Assembly (NCBI GenBank): GCA_009746045.1 | Contig: RPFO01000178.1 | Coordinates: 184,255-248,254, forward strand | Source of the DNA: Mesostigma viride | Lineage: Eukaryota; Streptophyta; Mesostigmatophyceae; Mesostigmatales; Mesostigmataceae | Direction of reading: 5' to 3' | DNA length: 64,000 nucleotides | Shown here: one piece after another, positions 22,117 to 31,276 of the stretch | Layout of the letters: the number at the start of each line of letters is the position of its first letter | Position numbering within the stretch: the first letter of the stretch is position 1 | Position numbers and translations under genes: made by a program | The notes under the pieces: model-generated | What the model was told of the DNA's origin: nothing | The model's database searches: none | Seen by the model: the letters and a program-made list of their open reading frames with translations, nothing else

Positions 22117-23036
22117 ATGAAGGACAACCTTGCACAGCTGATAAATAGGGCGTCTTACGAGACGATTTTCACTCTCGTAGGCAAGCGCCTGGACGAGGAT
22201 GTTAGAACAAAAGAAAAGGAAATGAACGTTGCAGAGAGGGGTGTGAGGGCGGACAATCGTGACAAGAAACGCGCTTCAGGCAGCAAGGCGCCTGCTGAAG
22301 ATGCGAATAATGACTCGTACGACCACTTTGACGTGTCCAAAATAATAGACGCAAAGATGGTCGACAATGTTGTTGAGCTCCTTGTGGAGTGGTTTTACAC
22401 AGACGAGGAGAGGCAGAAGGCCAACCGCCAGGGCAAATCGCTCCAGCGTTTTGACTGGCTGCCCATCTCACATTTTGAGCCTGGATGCAACGAGATGATC
22501 ATCAATTTCTGCAACACCTTCACTGGAACGCAGTCCGCCCAGTTTGCTAAGAAGTTTGGCACGAACCACGTTGCTATCAGAACGGCATGGATGGCTGTCA
22601 TGCAGGAGAAGGCGGGGCAGGCGGAGGGGGGAGCGAGCCTGCCTACAAGCGCACGAAGACCGAGCAGGTTTCGCGCGAGCGCACCCCTACAACCATTCCA
22701 AGCAAGCTCGGCGGGGAGAACCCCAAGAGCGCAGGCCACGGCCAGATGTTTGAGGATCCCCAGCGGGCTGCGATGGCCATCGGCATGAAGCTCAGGGCTA
22801 GCGAGAGGAAGCAGCAAGAGATCATGGCCGAGCTGGAAGCACTCCGTGCCGAGAAGGAGGCGTGGCAGGCCTCTGTGAAGCGAGCCATCGAGGGTGTCGA
22901 CGACGACAATGCAATCCCGTTGGACGATGATCCCAAGGACGATGATCCTAAGGACGTGGATGCCAAGGATGGGCACAATGATGGTGATGATGATGATAAG
23001 GAGCATGAGGATAATGACGAGGGAGATGCACACTAG
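22117..23036 (+). pseudogene. Gene A, right-arm copy, frameshifted
   Basis: Identical to 10193-11113 except that the C7/G7 run is G6 at 22626-22631. This shifts the frame after about residue 171 and gives an early stop. The downstream coiled coil and acidic tail remain intact in the other frame (22643-23036). Either the right copy is truly broken or the run was miscounted. Because the left copy is open, a read error is the simpler explanation. Confidence 0.75.
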
Positions 23037-23270
23037 ACAGCTATGATGGTAGTGTGGCAGCACCAGCACAGCCATGCTGGCTTTTTCTTGGTGGTGGCAG
23101 CACCAATACACGTGACAGAGTCCATTCATGCAATATAATCTGGAATAAAGAATTGTTTCATTAATAAATATCATTACATGTGTTTATTTCCATGCTTTAC
23201 CACGAGGAATGCCATGTTACTGTGCATGTCTGTCAGCCCTCCAAAAGGGGGTCACTTTAGGTTTTTGTAG

Positions 23271-23406
23271 TAAGGCACCTACCGCGGGATTCCCGTGGCA
23301 AAACATCTTCGGGCCCTTACTACGCTCCGCGAAAGTGACCCGTTTTCCCGGGTTGCGCGACTTGTGAAAATCGGCTAAGTCCCGTGGTCTCCCAGCGGGT
23401 GGGGGG
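23271..23406. other. Unique flank of the palindrome
   Basis: No gene. It contains CCCGTGG three times and a short inverted phrase (AGTAAGG...CCTTACTA at 23266-23325). Confidence 0.5.
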
Positions 23407-23610
23407 TTAGCGCCTCCAAGGCCCCCCGAATAGGACCATGGCCGGAATAAATACGGGCGTGAACAATGCAAGCTTAATACGTTTAGATAAGGGGTAGTTT
23501 TCGTACGATTCGCGCGTGTGCCCTGAATACAGGTGGTCGTATGCTAAGGCTATGTTCGCGAGTATGAGATAGTACAGCAGTAGTGCTTTGATGATGGACA
23601 CAATGATCAT
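23407..23610 (-). CDS. Small membrane protein, tandem paralogue 1
   Basis: A 67-aa protein starting MIIVSIIKALLLYYLI, a hydrophobic N-terminal segment that could be a signal anchor. A short polar loop (HTRESYENYPLSKRIK) follows, then a second hydrophobic segment near the C-terminus. It is clearly related to the next gene upstream (23654-23878), with the same N-terminus and loop. Function unknown. Confidence 0.65.
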   Translation of the reverse strand: MIIVSIIKALLLYYLILANIALAYDHLYSGHTRESYENYPLSKRIKLALFTPVFIPAMVLFGGPWRR

Positions 23611-23653
23611 TGTCTTTTCATTATGGACATAATTTTGCCAATCGGGGTTGCGC

Positions 23654-23878
23654 CTAAAAGCCGAGTAACCCGAACGGGACTGCGGGGGAGAACACCAGCA
23701 CTAGGAGAATACGCTTATTCCAAGGGAATTTGTCAAACGATTTGCGCGTGTGTTCCATGTACAAGTGTTCCCATGCTAAGGAGAGGTTGACGCAAATGAG
23801 ATAGTACAGCAATAATGCTTTGATGATGGACACAATGATCATGGTCTTTTTATTATAAAAATAAATAATATCACTCAA
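23654..23878 (-). CDS. Small membrane protein, tandem paralogue 2
   Basis: Up to 74 aa; an internal ATG (codon 13) aligns with the start of the neighbouring paralogue and may be the true start (62 aa). It has the same plan: N-terminal hydrophobic helix, HTRKSFDKFPWNKRI loop, C-terminal hydrophobic helix. The two copies share about half their residues, so the duplication is not recent, unlike the palindrome. Confidence 0.65.
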   Translation of the reverse strand: MSDIIYFYNKKTMIIVSIIKALLLYYLICVNLSLAWEHLYMEHTRKSFDKFPWNKRILLVLVFSPAVPFGLLGF

Positions 23879-23897
23879 TCGTGTTTCCTATACTGCA

Positions 23898-24875
23898 TCA
23901 CTTGCGCCCGAAGAGCGTAGGAATTCCCTCAGTCACGAGAAGGTCAAGCACGCCGCGGAGGAACTGCTTCTCCTCGGCTCTGTTCATGGGCTGCAAGTTG
24001 ACTCCAAAGGGGACAAACTCGTCCCTCTGGTCTTTGGGTTTTTCCAGGAGCTTCTTCAAGCCGTTGTCTTGGCTGTACCCCTCCAAGAGGATCTTCGCCT
24101 TGAAGGGCGCGTTCCTTGCGCAATTGTGGCAGCGGACGCGGATCTGGTCCGAGAACTGGTCCGGGACAATATAGGCAGACATGACGTCGTGCAAGAACCT
24201 CACCGTGCAGGTGGAGCACTCCTTCGGGGGCCAACAGCTCGCAACGTTCGAGTTCTGCAGGTAGAGAGAAGTCCCTTGCTCACCGGCCTGCGTGTCCATC
24301 TTCCAGTCCCTCACGAAACTCTGCACGAGCTCGTTCTCCTTTTCTGTTCTGACTTCGTTGTCGGCCACTTTCAACTTGCGAATTGCGATCACGACCTTCT
24401 TTTGGTAGCAGGGCTCGCACAGAGTGGTCTTGTTGCGCATGTGCTGCGTTGCAGGCGTATCGTGGACGAAGGCAGCTCCAGTGACGTACGACATGCACTC
24501 CACGCACGAATAGGAGCGGCGAGGTGGCGTATCTTGCTCAGGGACTCGGTAGCGCATGAGCGAATCCGAGTACTTGTGCACGAAGTCGGCGATTTGAGGG
24601 ATGGCCTTGACGCAGCCATCGCACTTGCACTCGACGGAGCCTTGGTCGTTTTTGAAGAGGTAGAAAAAGTCCGTCGGCATGTGGAAACAGGTGTCGCAGA
24701 TACGCGGCCTCACCAAGTCGAAAGCGGAGTCCTTGACGGGGTTCGACTCGTCGCTGTGCTCCACGAGGACAGGCTTCTTGCAGGCGTGCTTCTTTCGCTT
24801 GGATATGGCTGCCAAGGAGAGAGGGAACAGCGGGGTGTTGTTGAGGCGAACAGAGGACCTGGTAGCGGGAGCCAT
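23898..24875 (-). CDS. Cys-rich zinc protein (gene E)
   Basis: A 325-aa protein from ATG 24875 (MAPATRSS), 76-85 nt after a TATA variant, TACAAA (24951-24960, minus). Three zinc-binding modules show as Cys pairs: CDTC with CKCDGC (residues about 70-105), CVEC with CEPC (about 130-175), and CSTC with CHNC (about 230-270). The first module resembles the C-terminal module of gene C in spacing and in the YLF phrase between the pairs. No catalytic motif is visible. DNA-, RNA- or protein-binding is plausible but not shown. Confidence 0.75.
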   Translation of the reverse strand: MAPATRSSVRLNNTPLFPLSLAAISKRKKHACKKPVLVEHSDESNPVKDSAFDLVRPRICDTCFHMPTDFFYLFKNDQGSVECKCDGCVKAIPQIADFVHKYSDSLMRYRVPEQDTPPRRSYSCVECMSYVTGAAFVHDTPATQHMRNKTTLCEPCYQKKVVIAIRKLKVADNEVRTEKENELVQSFVRDWKMDTQAGEQGTSLYLQNSNVASCWPPKECSTCTVRFLHDVMSAYIVPDQFSDQIRVRCHNCARNAPFKAKILLEGYSQDNGLKKLLEKPKDQRDEFVPFGVNLQPMNRAEEKQFLRGVLDLLVTEGIPTLFGRK

Positions 24876-25259
24876 GGATGGATGAGAGTGCAAGAGGGAT
24901 TGCGCGAGAGAAAACGAGAGCGAGATGGGAAACAAGTCGCAAACTTGGAGTCTTTGTACCTCTCGGGAGCGGCTGTCCACGGGGACACAGAGTTTCGGTT
25001 ACTTATCCACTGGATTTCGGTTACGAGCGGCGCGGCGCTGTACGGCCTTAACGACGGGAATACGGTTACAAACGACGCGACGCCGTACGGACTTATCCAA
25101 AGGGTTTCAGTTACGACTTACGGATAGTGTACGGACCCGTCCTGAAATACTACTTGAAGTAATTTGCCACTTGGCATGCAATTGTGATTGACTCATTGTT
25201 GGTATTCAAGTTTATGTGAAAATGGTTTTTCATTAATAAAAATAATACACAAGGATCAT

Positions 25260-26141
25260 TTACTGAACCAGAGATACATCCACTTGCTTTCCAGCAACGA
25301 CAATTTCAGTGGAAGGATTGGCCTTGGCCATCTCGGCGTGCATCCTAGCAATGTGGTCTTCCCGGATCCTCTGGCACTGCTCCTGCCAGGCACGATTCTC
25401 AGCATCCCGAATCTCCCCCCAAGCCATCGCATTCTCGAGTTGAATTTCCTTGATTTTTGCAGGGGGGTCCTCGAGCTGGCTAACGGAAGTCAGGTACGTG
25501 GTGATAGGCGTCCACGAACCGGGCATGGGGAGGTGAAACTTTTCATGAACTCTCTCCAAGCGCGTCTTCGGCGCGCCGGGGGCGGAGGGAACCATATCCT
25601 CCTGGGTAAAGTTGAACATCGTGAACCAATCCAGCACGGAGTAGGCCGGAGCCCAGATGATGCCCACCTTGAGAATCGGTTTAGGCTGCCGGGAGGATAC
25701 GGGGAAGTTGACCTTGAGCGGAATCGGGTTGCCAATCGGATCCAATTCATGATGCCAAAACGCTTCATAGGCGAGAGGCCTTATCTTCTTAAGAACGGGC
25801 CCTTGTTTTATTTTCCCGGGCAGCATGGTCTCCTCATGAGAGCGCACGGAACGGCCGTTCTTGAGCTGAGTCGGGGAAACGAGCGCGCAGTGGGCAAAAA
25901 GCATTTCCAAAGAGTCTGGAAAGCCCCCCATTACTGCAAATTGATCCATAACGTGAGCTGTCACCTTGGTCATCATCCTCATCCCCGTTTCCGCGGTTTG
26001 AGCCACCAGTTGACCCACCTCAGCGAACTCCCCCACGCACAAGACCCTGAACTCGGAGAAGTCACCAAATGGATCCGTTTTCTCACGGAGTTCGTAAAGC
26101 TCTGGGACTTTGTACACTTGAGAAACGATCTGGTTGGCCAT
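25260..26141 (-). CDS. Hypothetical protein (gene F)
   Basis: A 293-aa protein that I do not recognise. It is mixed alpha/beta-looking in the middle (PILKVGIIWAPAYSVLDWF) with a helical, charged C-terminal part (ENAMAWGEIRDAENRAWQEQ). No signal peptide, membrane segment or Cys cluster. TTTATA at 26221-26226 is a TATA box on this strand, 80 nt before the ATG, followed by a (CT)n leader. The stop is followed within 15-35 nt by the shared TTTTTATTAATGAAAA motif. Confidence 0.75.
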   Translation of the reverse strand: MANQIVSQVYKVPELYELREKTDPFGDFSEFRVLCVGEFAEVGQLVAQTAETGMRMMTKVTAHVMDQFAVMGGFPDSLEMLFAHCALVSPTQLKNGRSVRSHEETMLPGKIKQGPVLKKIRPLAYEAFWHHELDPIGNPIPLKVNFPVSSRQPKPILKVGIIWAPAYSVLDWFTMFNFTQEDMVPSAPGAPKTRLERVHEKFHLPMPGSWTPITTYLTSVSQLEDPPAKIKEIQLENAMAWGEIRDAENRAWQEQCQRIREDHIARMHAEMAKANPSTEIVVAGKQVDVSLVQ

Positions 26142-26226
26142 AGCTGAGAGAGAGAGAGAGAGAGTTAGAGATCAGGTGATAGTGAGAGCGAGGTGAGAGC
26201 CCCGTGGTCGTGCACCGGGTTTTATA

Positions 26227-26808
26227 CCTTCCAGGCCGCCGCGGCGGTTACAAGGTGCTGAATTAGCCACGTAGCCACTTTTCGGCCGTTACCTGGCCGC
26301 GGTCCACCACGGGGATATTTATTTTCGCGGCCACGCAGCCACGGGAGAACTTTCCGGCGGTTACTTTGTCCACGGGGGCAGGGTTTTTGCGGTTACGGAA
26401 CCACGAGGAAAATATCTGGCGGTTACGTTGTCCACGGGGACAGGGTTTTCGCGGCCACGCAGCCACGGGGAAAAATATCCGGCGGTTACGGAATCGGATA
26501 GTTACGGTTACGCCGCCGCGGAAAAAATCCCGTGGCCTTCCACGGTCTACGGGGACAAGATAGTTACGGTTACGCTTCTAGCGGAAAAAAATCCCGTGGT
26601 CGCCAGTGTCCACGGGGACAAGATATTTACGGTTACGCTTCTAGAAGAAAAATTCCCGTGGTCGCCAGTGTCCACGGGACACTTTTGCGCGGTTACGACG
26701 ACGGTTACGGTTGCACGCGCCTATCTAGCGGCTCGTGGCTCGCCACGAAGCGATATGCGGACTTCAGCACTCGACCACGGGAGATCTCGTCAAGAAGTGG
26801 CAGCAAGG
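26227..26808. promoter_or_regulatory. Bidirectional promoter array between genes F and G
   Basis: Repeated CCACGGG/CCCGTGG motifs alternate with GGCGGTTAC and TACGGTTACG phrases and a ~60-bp unit (ACGGGGACAAGATATTTACG region, 26560-26690). The array sits between two divergent TATA boxes (26221-26226 minus, 26809-26815 plus), the same layout as the C/D array. Confidence 0.7.
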
Positions 26809-26815
26809 TATAAAA
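26809..26815 (+). promoter_or_regulatory. TATA box of gene G
   Basis: TATAAAA, 81-87 nt before the ATG at 26896. A CT-rich leader similar to those of C and D follows. Confidence 0.8.
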
Positions 26816-26895
26816 GGCGCCTCCCCACCTCGTCTCGCCACTCGCATCCCACTCGCTCAACGCACCCAACACTCTCCTCTCACACTTTCGCAGCT

Positions 26896-28323
26896 ATGGC
26901 GGAATACCAAGGCCCCTCGGATCTCGCCATCCTCCTGTGCGAGCGGGATATCTTCCTCAAGCGCGAAGTTTTTCTGGCCAGAGGCGAGGCGCATTTCGGC
27001 AATTTCAAGAAGCCTATCCCTTTTCTCCTCTACGAGTACAGCGGGAGGCCTTCCACCGACAAGTTCAAGCGCCATCGCACCTCCCTTCACGGCTTGAAGA
27101 AGGCTCGCAGCGTTTTCCAGAAGTCCGTGCAGCTCTACAACGAGCCGCCCAAAATCCGCACCACGCCGACTCCGCGGGGTACCTTCATTACGTGGTCATG
27201 CGACGCCAAGAACTGGAACGACAAGATCGAGCTCGGCCTCAACGACGAGCTGGTGGAGAAGGCGCACATGCAGAGGGAGAAGACGATCGAGCTCCTCTGC
27301 GACACCACCAAGGAGATCTGTTGGAACGGCTTTATGCACGCAAGGAGCGCCAAAGACGCCGAGAAGCTGGGCCAGAAGCTGGACATCAAGGAGCTGGTGC
27401 GCAGGAAGGACTTTTTCGACGAGAGGCGCATCTGGCTCGAGATGAGGGAGGCCGAAGACGGCAAGAAAGAACTCAGCGCGTCCGCGTCGAGGTACTCCAT
27501 CGACTGCGACGGGGGCAGGCCTTCCGCTTTGAAGTTCTTCGTGAACCACAACCCGAGGATGCACTCCAACCTCATCTGGATGCTTACCAAGTCCAGGATG
27601 GAATTCAACATGTCCGCGCCTTCGGAGGAGCAGCTCGACACCAGCGAGAGCATCAAGCCGGCGATCAAGAACATGGAGGAAGTCGTTCGCAGGCTGAGGG
27701 ATATCCGGTTCAAGGTGCACATGCGGAATCCCTCCCGGGACCCGATGGAATCCGAGAGGATGGAGAAGGCCTCCGAGTGCGTCCCCTATTGGGTCCACAA
27801 GGGGTTCAGGGCCTTGCCCGCTTGGTGCCTGACCCCGGTGCTGGCGGAGATCAAGAAGGAGCGCGCTGCGATCCCTTTGGAGCAGAGGGTCATGTACGAG
27901 TTTCCAATCTACCAGGCGCGGTTGCAGGAGGAGTGCTTGGAGGAGCTGAGGGAGTATGAGAAGCACCCAGCAACGACGGAGGAGGAGGTCGCAGAAATGC
28001 GTGCCGAGCGCTTGATGCACAAGACCATGATGCTGTCGAGGCTGTTTGAGCAGGAGGAGAGGGAGCTGCAGGAGGAGAGGAGGCAGAAGGAGAAGAAGGA
28101 GCGCGAGGAGAAGATGTTGCAGGAGGAGAGGAGGAAGGCAGAGGGCATTCCGTCCGCCTTCTGCATGTGGCGCCAGGAGGAGCAGGCGCCAGTGGTGCAG
28201 GCTGTGGAGCAGGCGCCGGTCGTGCAGATCACACAGATGATCCTGCGCAGCTCCTCGCGGAAGCGCGGGGAGATGGAGAAGATGGTGACCCGTTCTCGCG
28301 CCAAGGTGGCCAGGGTTGTGTAA
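26896..28323 (+). CDS. Hypothetical coiled-coil protein (gene G)
   Basis: A 475-aa protein; the start is set by the TATA box and CT-rich leader, although the frame is open further upstream through the promoter repeats. Residues 1-280 are mixed and globular-looking. Residues about 330-420 are a long Glu/Arg coiled coil (EEERELQEERRQKEKKEREE). A Gln/Val-rich repeat (EQAPVVQ, three times) and a basic C-terminus (RSRAKVARVV) follow. No known domain. After the stop come a CCCCGTGACGGGG hairpin and the shared 3' motif. Confidence 0.75.
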   Translation: MAEYQGPSDLAILLCERDIFLKREVFLARGEAHFGNFKKPIPFLLYEYSGRPSTDKFKRHRTSLHGLKKARSVFQKSVQLYNEPPKIRTTPTPRGTFITWSCDAKNWNDKIELGLNDELVEKAHMQREKTIELLCDTTKEICWNGFMHARSAKDAEKLGQKLDIKELVRRKDFFDERRIWLEMREAEDGKKELSASASRYSIDCDGGRPSALKFFVNHNPRMHSNLIWMLTKSRMEFNMSAPSEEQLDTSESIKPAIKNMEEVVRRLRDIRFKVHMRNPSRDPMESERMEKASECVPYWVHKGFRALPAWCLTPVLAEIKKERAAIPLEQRVMYEFPIYQARLQEECLEELREYEKHPATTEEEVAEMRAERLMHKTMMLSRLFEQEERELQEERRQKEKKEREEKMLQEERRKAEGIPSAFCMWRQEEQAPVVQAVEQAPVVQITQMILRSSSRKRGEMEKMVTRSRAKVARVV

Positions 28324-28353
28324 ATTAGGATGTCCTCGTACACACTTAGTCTA

Positions 28354-28398
28354 GCCCCGTGACGGGGTGTAATCTATCCTTTATTTTTTAATGAAAAA
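28354..28398 (+). promoter_or_regulatory. 3'-end element of gene G: hairpin plus TTTTTTAATGAAAA
   Basis: A short GC stem-loop (CCCCGTGACGGGG) is followed at 28382-28398 by TATTTTTTAATGAAAAA. Close relatives of this AT motif lie downstream of gene C (20434-20450 and mirror), gene F (25225-25244, minus) and gene H (30376-30391, minus). A 3'-end processing signal is the likely reading. Confidence 0.45.
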
Positions 28399-28482
28399 AC
28401 ACAAGTCCAACAATGAGCCCAATCTCAACAATGAGTCACCCAAACTTTCGCGAAAAAACACAAGTCCTAAACAGCCTAGGTA

Positions 28483-28767
28483 GGTGACAGACGCAAGCAT
28501 AGTCCACGGGAGTGACAGATGCGAGCATAGTCCACGGGAGTGACAGACGCAAGCATAGTCCGGCAGGTGACAGACGCAAGCATAGTCCGGCAGGTGACAG
28601 ACGCAAGCATAGTCCACGGGAGTGACAGATGCGAGCATAGTCCACGGGAGTGACAGATGCGAGCATAGTCCACGGGAGTGACAGATGCGAGCATAGTCCA
28701 CGGGAGTGACAGATGCGAGCATAGTCCACGGGAGTGACAGATGCGAGCATAGTCCACGGGAGTGACA
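28483..28767. repeat. 27/28-bp tandem repeat array
   Basis: About ten head-to-tail copies of GTGACAGATGCGAGCATAGT plus CCACGGGA. Two variant units carry CCGGCAG in place of CCACGGGA. Copies follow each other without spacers, so this is a minisatellite and not a CRISPR array. Each unit carries the compartment's CCACGGG motif. Confidence 0.9.
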
Positions 28768-28789
28768 GATGCGAGAAGCGCGACGAGGC

Positions 28790-30330
28790 CCGCGGCAGTG
28801 TGGAGTGGAGATGGAGATAGTGGAGATTCATCTCCATACCCCCCCTCCCTTCTCCTAAAACTTTTCTGGCAGGAAATACTCGCGCAAATTCCAATATTGT
28901 CCCGTGGAATCCTAACTGTCCCATTCCAAGTATTTTACGCGATGGTGACAGACGCCAGCACGGGGTGGAGATAGTGGAGATGGAGGTGGAGATAGGTACC
29001 TCCACCACTTTGACCTTTGTGTTTCGAAAAGGAGAAGGATTTCGGAGGAAAGGGACAGCGGGATCGGATAGGGGGAGTCTCTAGGATTCTGATAAACCGG
29101 GTTTCATGACAAGTTTCTCGGTGCTCGAGAGCCAGTCCTCGGGGTTCCACGGAGTGGAGATAGTGGAGATAGTGGAGATGCATCTCCATACCCCCCCCTC
29201 CTTCCAAAAACTTTTTTGGCTGGAACGGAATGCAGTCTCTGCGCTGGCAGGTGCCGGGAAATGCTAAGAATATACATAAAATTTTATGGGCAGCAGAGAG
29301 AAATAGTTATAAATATACAAAATTTTATGGGCAGCAGAGGGAAACTTTTATACTTCCCGTGGAATATATACAAAATTTTATGGGCAGCAGAGGGAAACTT
29401 TTATACTTCCCGTGGAATATATACAAAATTTTATGGGCAGCAGAGGGAAACTTTTATACTTCCCGTGGAATGTATACAAAATTTTATGGGCAGCAGAGGG
29501 AAACTTTTATACTTCCCGTGGAATGTATACAAAATTTTATGGGCAGCAGAGAGAAATAGTCGTAAATATACAAAATTTTATGGGCAGCAGAGAGACAGTG
29601 CTTGGCGGCAGATGCGAGAACTCTGGTCCAGGAAAAAGTTTTTCAAGGGAGGGGGGGGTATGGAGATGAATCTCCACTATCTCCACTATCTCCACTCTGT
29701 CGAATGCCGAGAATTCTCCCCACCCGGTGGGAACTGGGTCGAGAGAGGGGCGGGCACGGAAAGCCAGAGAGTCGCCTGATCGCATCCCGCTATCCGTTTC
29801 CTCCAAAATCCTTCTCCTTTTCAGAAAACAAAGGTCGAAGTCGTGGAGGTACCTATCTCCACCTCTATCTCCACTATCTCCACTCCGTCCCCGCCCGGGA
29901 AAGTTTTTCGAGAGGAGGGGGGGGGTGGAGATGCATCTCCACTATCTCCACTATCTCCACCGCCCCGCGCACCCTCTTATGCTGTCACTCGTCACCATCG
30001 CGTAAAATACTTATAATTGGACAGTTAGGATTCCACGGGACAATATTGGAATTTGCATGAGTATTTCCTGCCAGAAAAGTTTTGGGAGAAGGGAGGGGGG
30101 GTATGGAGATGCATCTCCACTATCTCCACTATCTCCACCGCCCCGCGCACCCTCTTATGCTGTCACTCGTCACCATCGCGTAAAATACTTATAATTGGAC
30201 AGTTAGGATTCCACGGGACAATATTGGAATTTGCATGAGTATTTCCTGCCAGAAAAGTTTTGGGAGAAGGGAGGGGGGGTATGGAGATGCATCTCCACTA
30301 TCTCCATCTCCACCCCCTATGCCAGAATTA
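28790..30330. repeat. Nested minisatellite region
   Basis: A ~53-bp unit (GGGCAGCAGAGGGAAACTTT and TATACTTCCCGTGG) repeats about seven times at 29268-29600. A 178-bp unit is duplicated in tandem at about 29925-30292. An inverted copy of part of that unit lies at 28850-28955 (TTTTCTGGCAGGAAATACTC and GTATTTTACGCGATGGTGAC). GGAGATAGTGGAGATAGTGG and its complement recur throughout. No gene is supported. Confidence 0.85.
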
Positions 30331-30448
30331 GAGAAGACTCATTGTGGGCACGCATGTTTGAGACACAAGTCGAGTTTGCATTAAAAATAGGATTACGAGT
30401 TTCATAAATAGGAGAGAGGGGCTGACAGAGTCCTATTCCCCACAGTAT

Positions 30449-31195
30449 TCACAGTTTGACAGAGGCGGCCATCTCGTGCAGGCTCTTGCACGGATCGAAG
30501 GTGGCATCCAAGTCCAGATCGTCAAAGTTGCAGCCGAAGAACGTGTCATCCACGTCCAGATCCTGGCGGGGGGACTTGCTCCCCACCTCCTCCTCCTCCT
30601 CGGAGGAGGTGTAAGAGTACGAGGGGACGGAGCCTTCGAAATCGCTCATCTCGTGATCGGAAGGAGCCTGCTCCTCCTCCTCCTGCTCCTCCTCCTCCTG
30701 CTCGACTTGGTCGACAGAAACGGGGGACTCGCGATTTTCCCTGTCCATCCGGGCCAAACGGGCATTCTCCAGCTCGCGAGCGGCGTTTTCGCGGCCCAAA
30801 ATCTCGTCGCGAGTCACCACCCAGGCGGCAAGCGGGTTGCCGCGAGAGAAATCGGAGCACCGCATGGAGAGTCTGGGCAGATCCTTGACTCTGGCGCCCA
30901 TCCCGTCGTGCGGGGGCTTGAAATCGCGGCGGCGGCGGGAGGGAACGCACACCTTCTTGGGGGCGGGGAAGTTCTCCTCACGGGGCGTTTCGAAGAGCCC
31001 CATTTCGTGCTTCATCCGCTGCCATAGCTCCTCCTCCATCCTCTGCTTCTCGGCCTTGTTGCGCTTTGCGTTGGCGAGGCGTTTGGAGCGGCACTTGGAA
31101 CAGCGACTCGTGCGCTTGCAACCGCGCTTGGGGAGGAACTCGTCGCTGTCCTTCGGGAAACGCAGGCCGCAATCGCGGCAGGCCGCAGTCGCCAT
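30449..31195 (-). CDS. Zinc-motif protein with acidic tail (gene H)
   Basis: A 248-aa protein. The N-terminus has CRDC and CSKC pairs 24 residues apart, framing a basic loop (RDCGLRFPKDSDEFLPKRGC), like the small zinc ribbons found before nuclease or DNA-binding domains. A basic helical stretch follows, then from about residue 155 a Glu/Ser/Asp-rich tail. TATAAA lies at 31271-31276 (as TTTATA), 76-81 nt before the ATG. The shared 3' motif follows the stop. Nuclear or virion DNA-associated function is possible but unproven. Confidence 0.7.
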   Translation of the reverse strand: MATAACRDCGLRFPKDSDEFLPKRGCKRTSRCSKCRSKRLANAKRNKAEKQRMEEELWQRMKHEMGLFETPREENFPAPKKVCVPSRRRRDFKPPHDGMGARVKDLPRLSMRCSDFSRGNPLAAWVVTRDEILGRENAARELENARLARMDRENRESPVSVDQVEQEEEEQEEEEQAPSDHEMSDFEGSVPSYSYTSSEEEEEVGSKSPRQDLDVDDTFFGCNFDDLDLDATFDPCKSLHEMAASVKL

Positions 31196-31276
31196 GGCAG
31201 GAAATGGAAAGGGTTCGAGAGCGTGAGAGAGAGAGAGCGAGAGTGCGTGCGACGAGGAGGGCGGCGGGGTTTTATA

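Larger units (their letters stand above)
9959..23270. repeat. Giant near-perfect palindrome (6656-bp arms, no spacer)
   Basis: The arm 9959-16614 is the reverse complement of 16615-23270. I could find only two single-base length differences: a run of three versus four A/T near 18734, and C7 (10598-10604) versus G6 (22626-22631). Symmetry begins at CTACAAAAACC on the left and is lost past GTAG on the right. Each arm carries the same four genes plus their promoters and repeat arrays. No loop or unique spacer lies at the centre. A covalently closed hairpin end read in both directions, or a concatemer junction, would give this structure. A recent inverted duplication or an assembly fold-back would also fit. 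Confidence 0.95.

Noticed and set aside
28483..28767. CRISPR-like array
   Set aside because: Units are head-to-tail without unique spacers, and the DNA is eukaryote-virus-like with no cas genes. It is a minisatellite.
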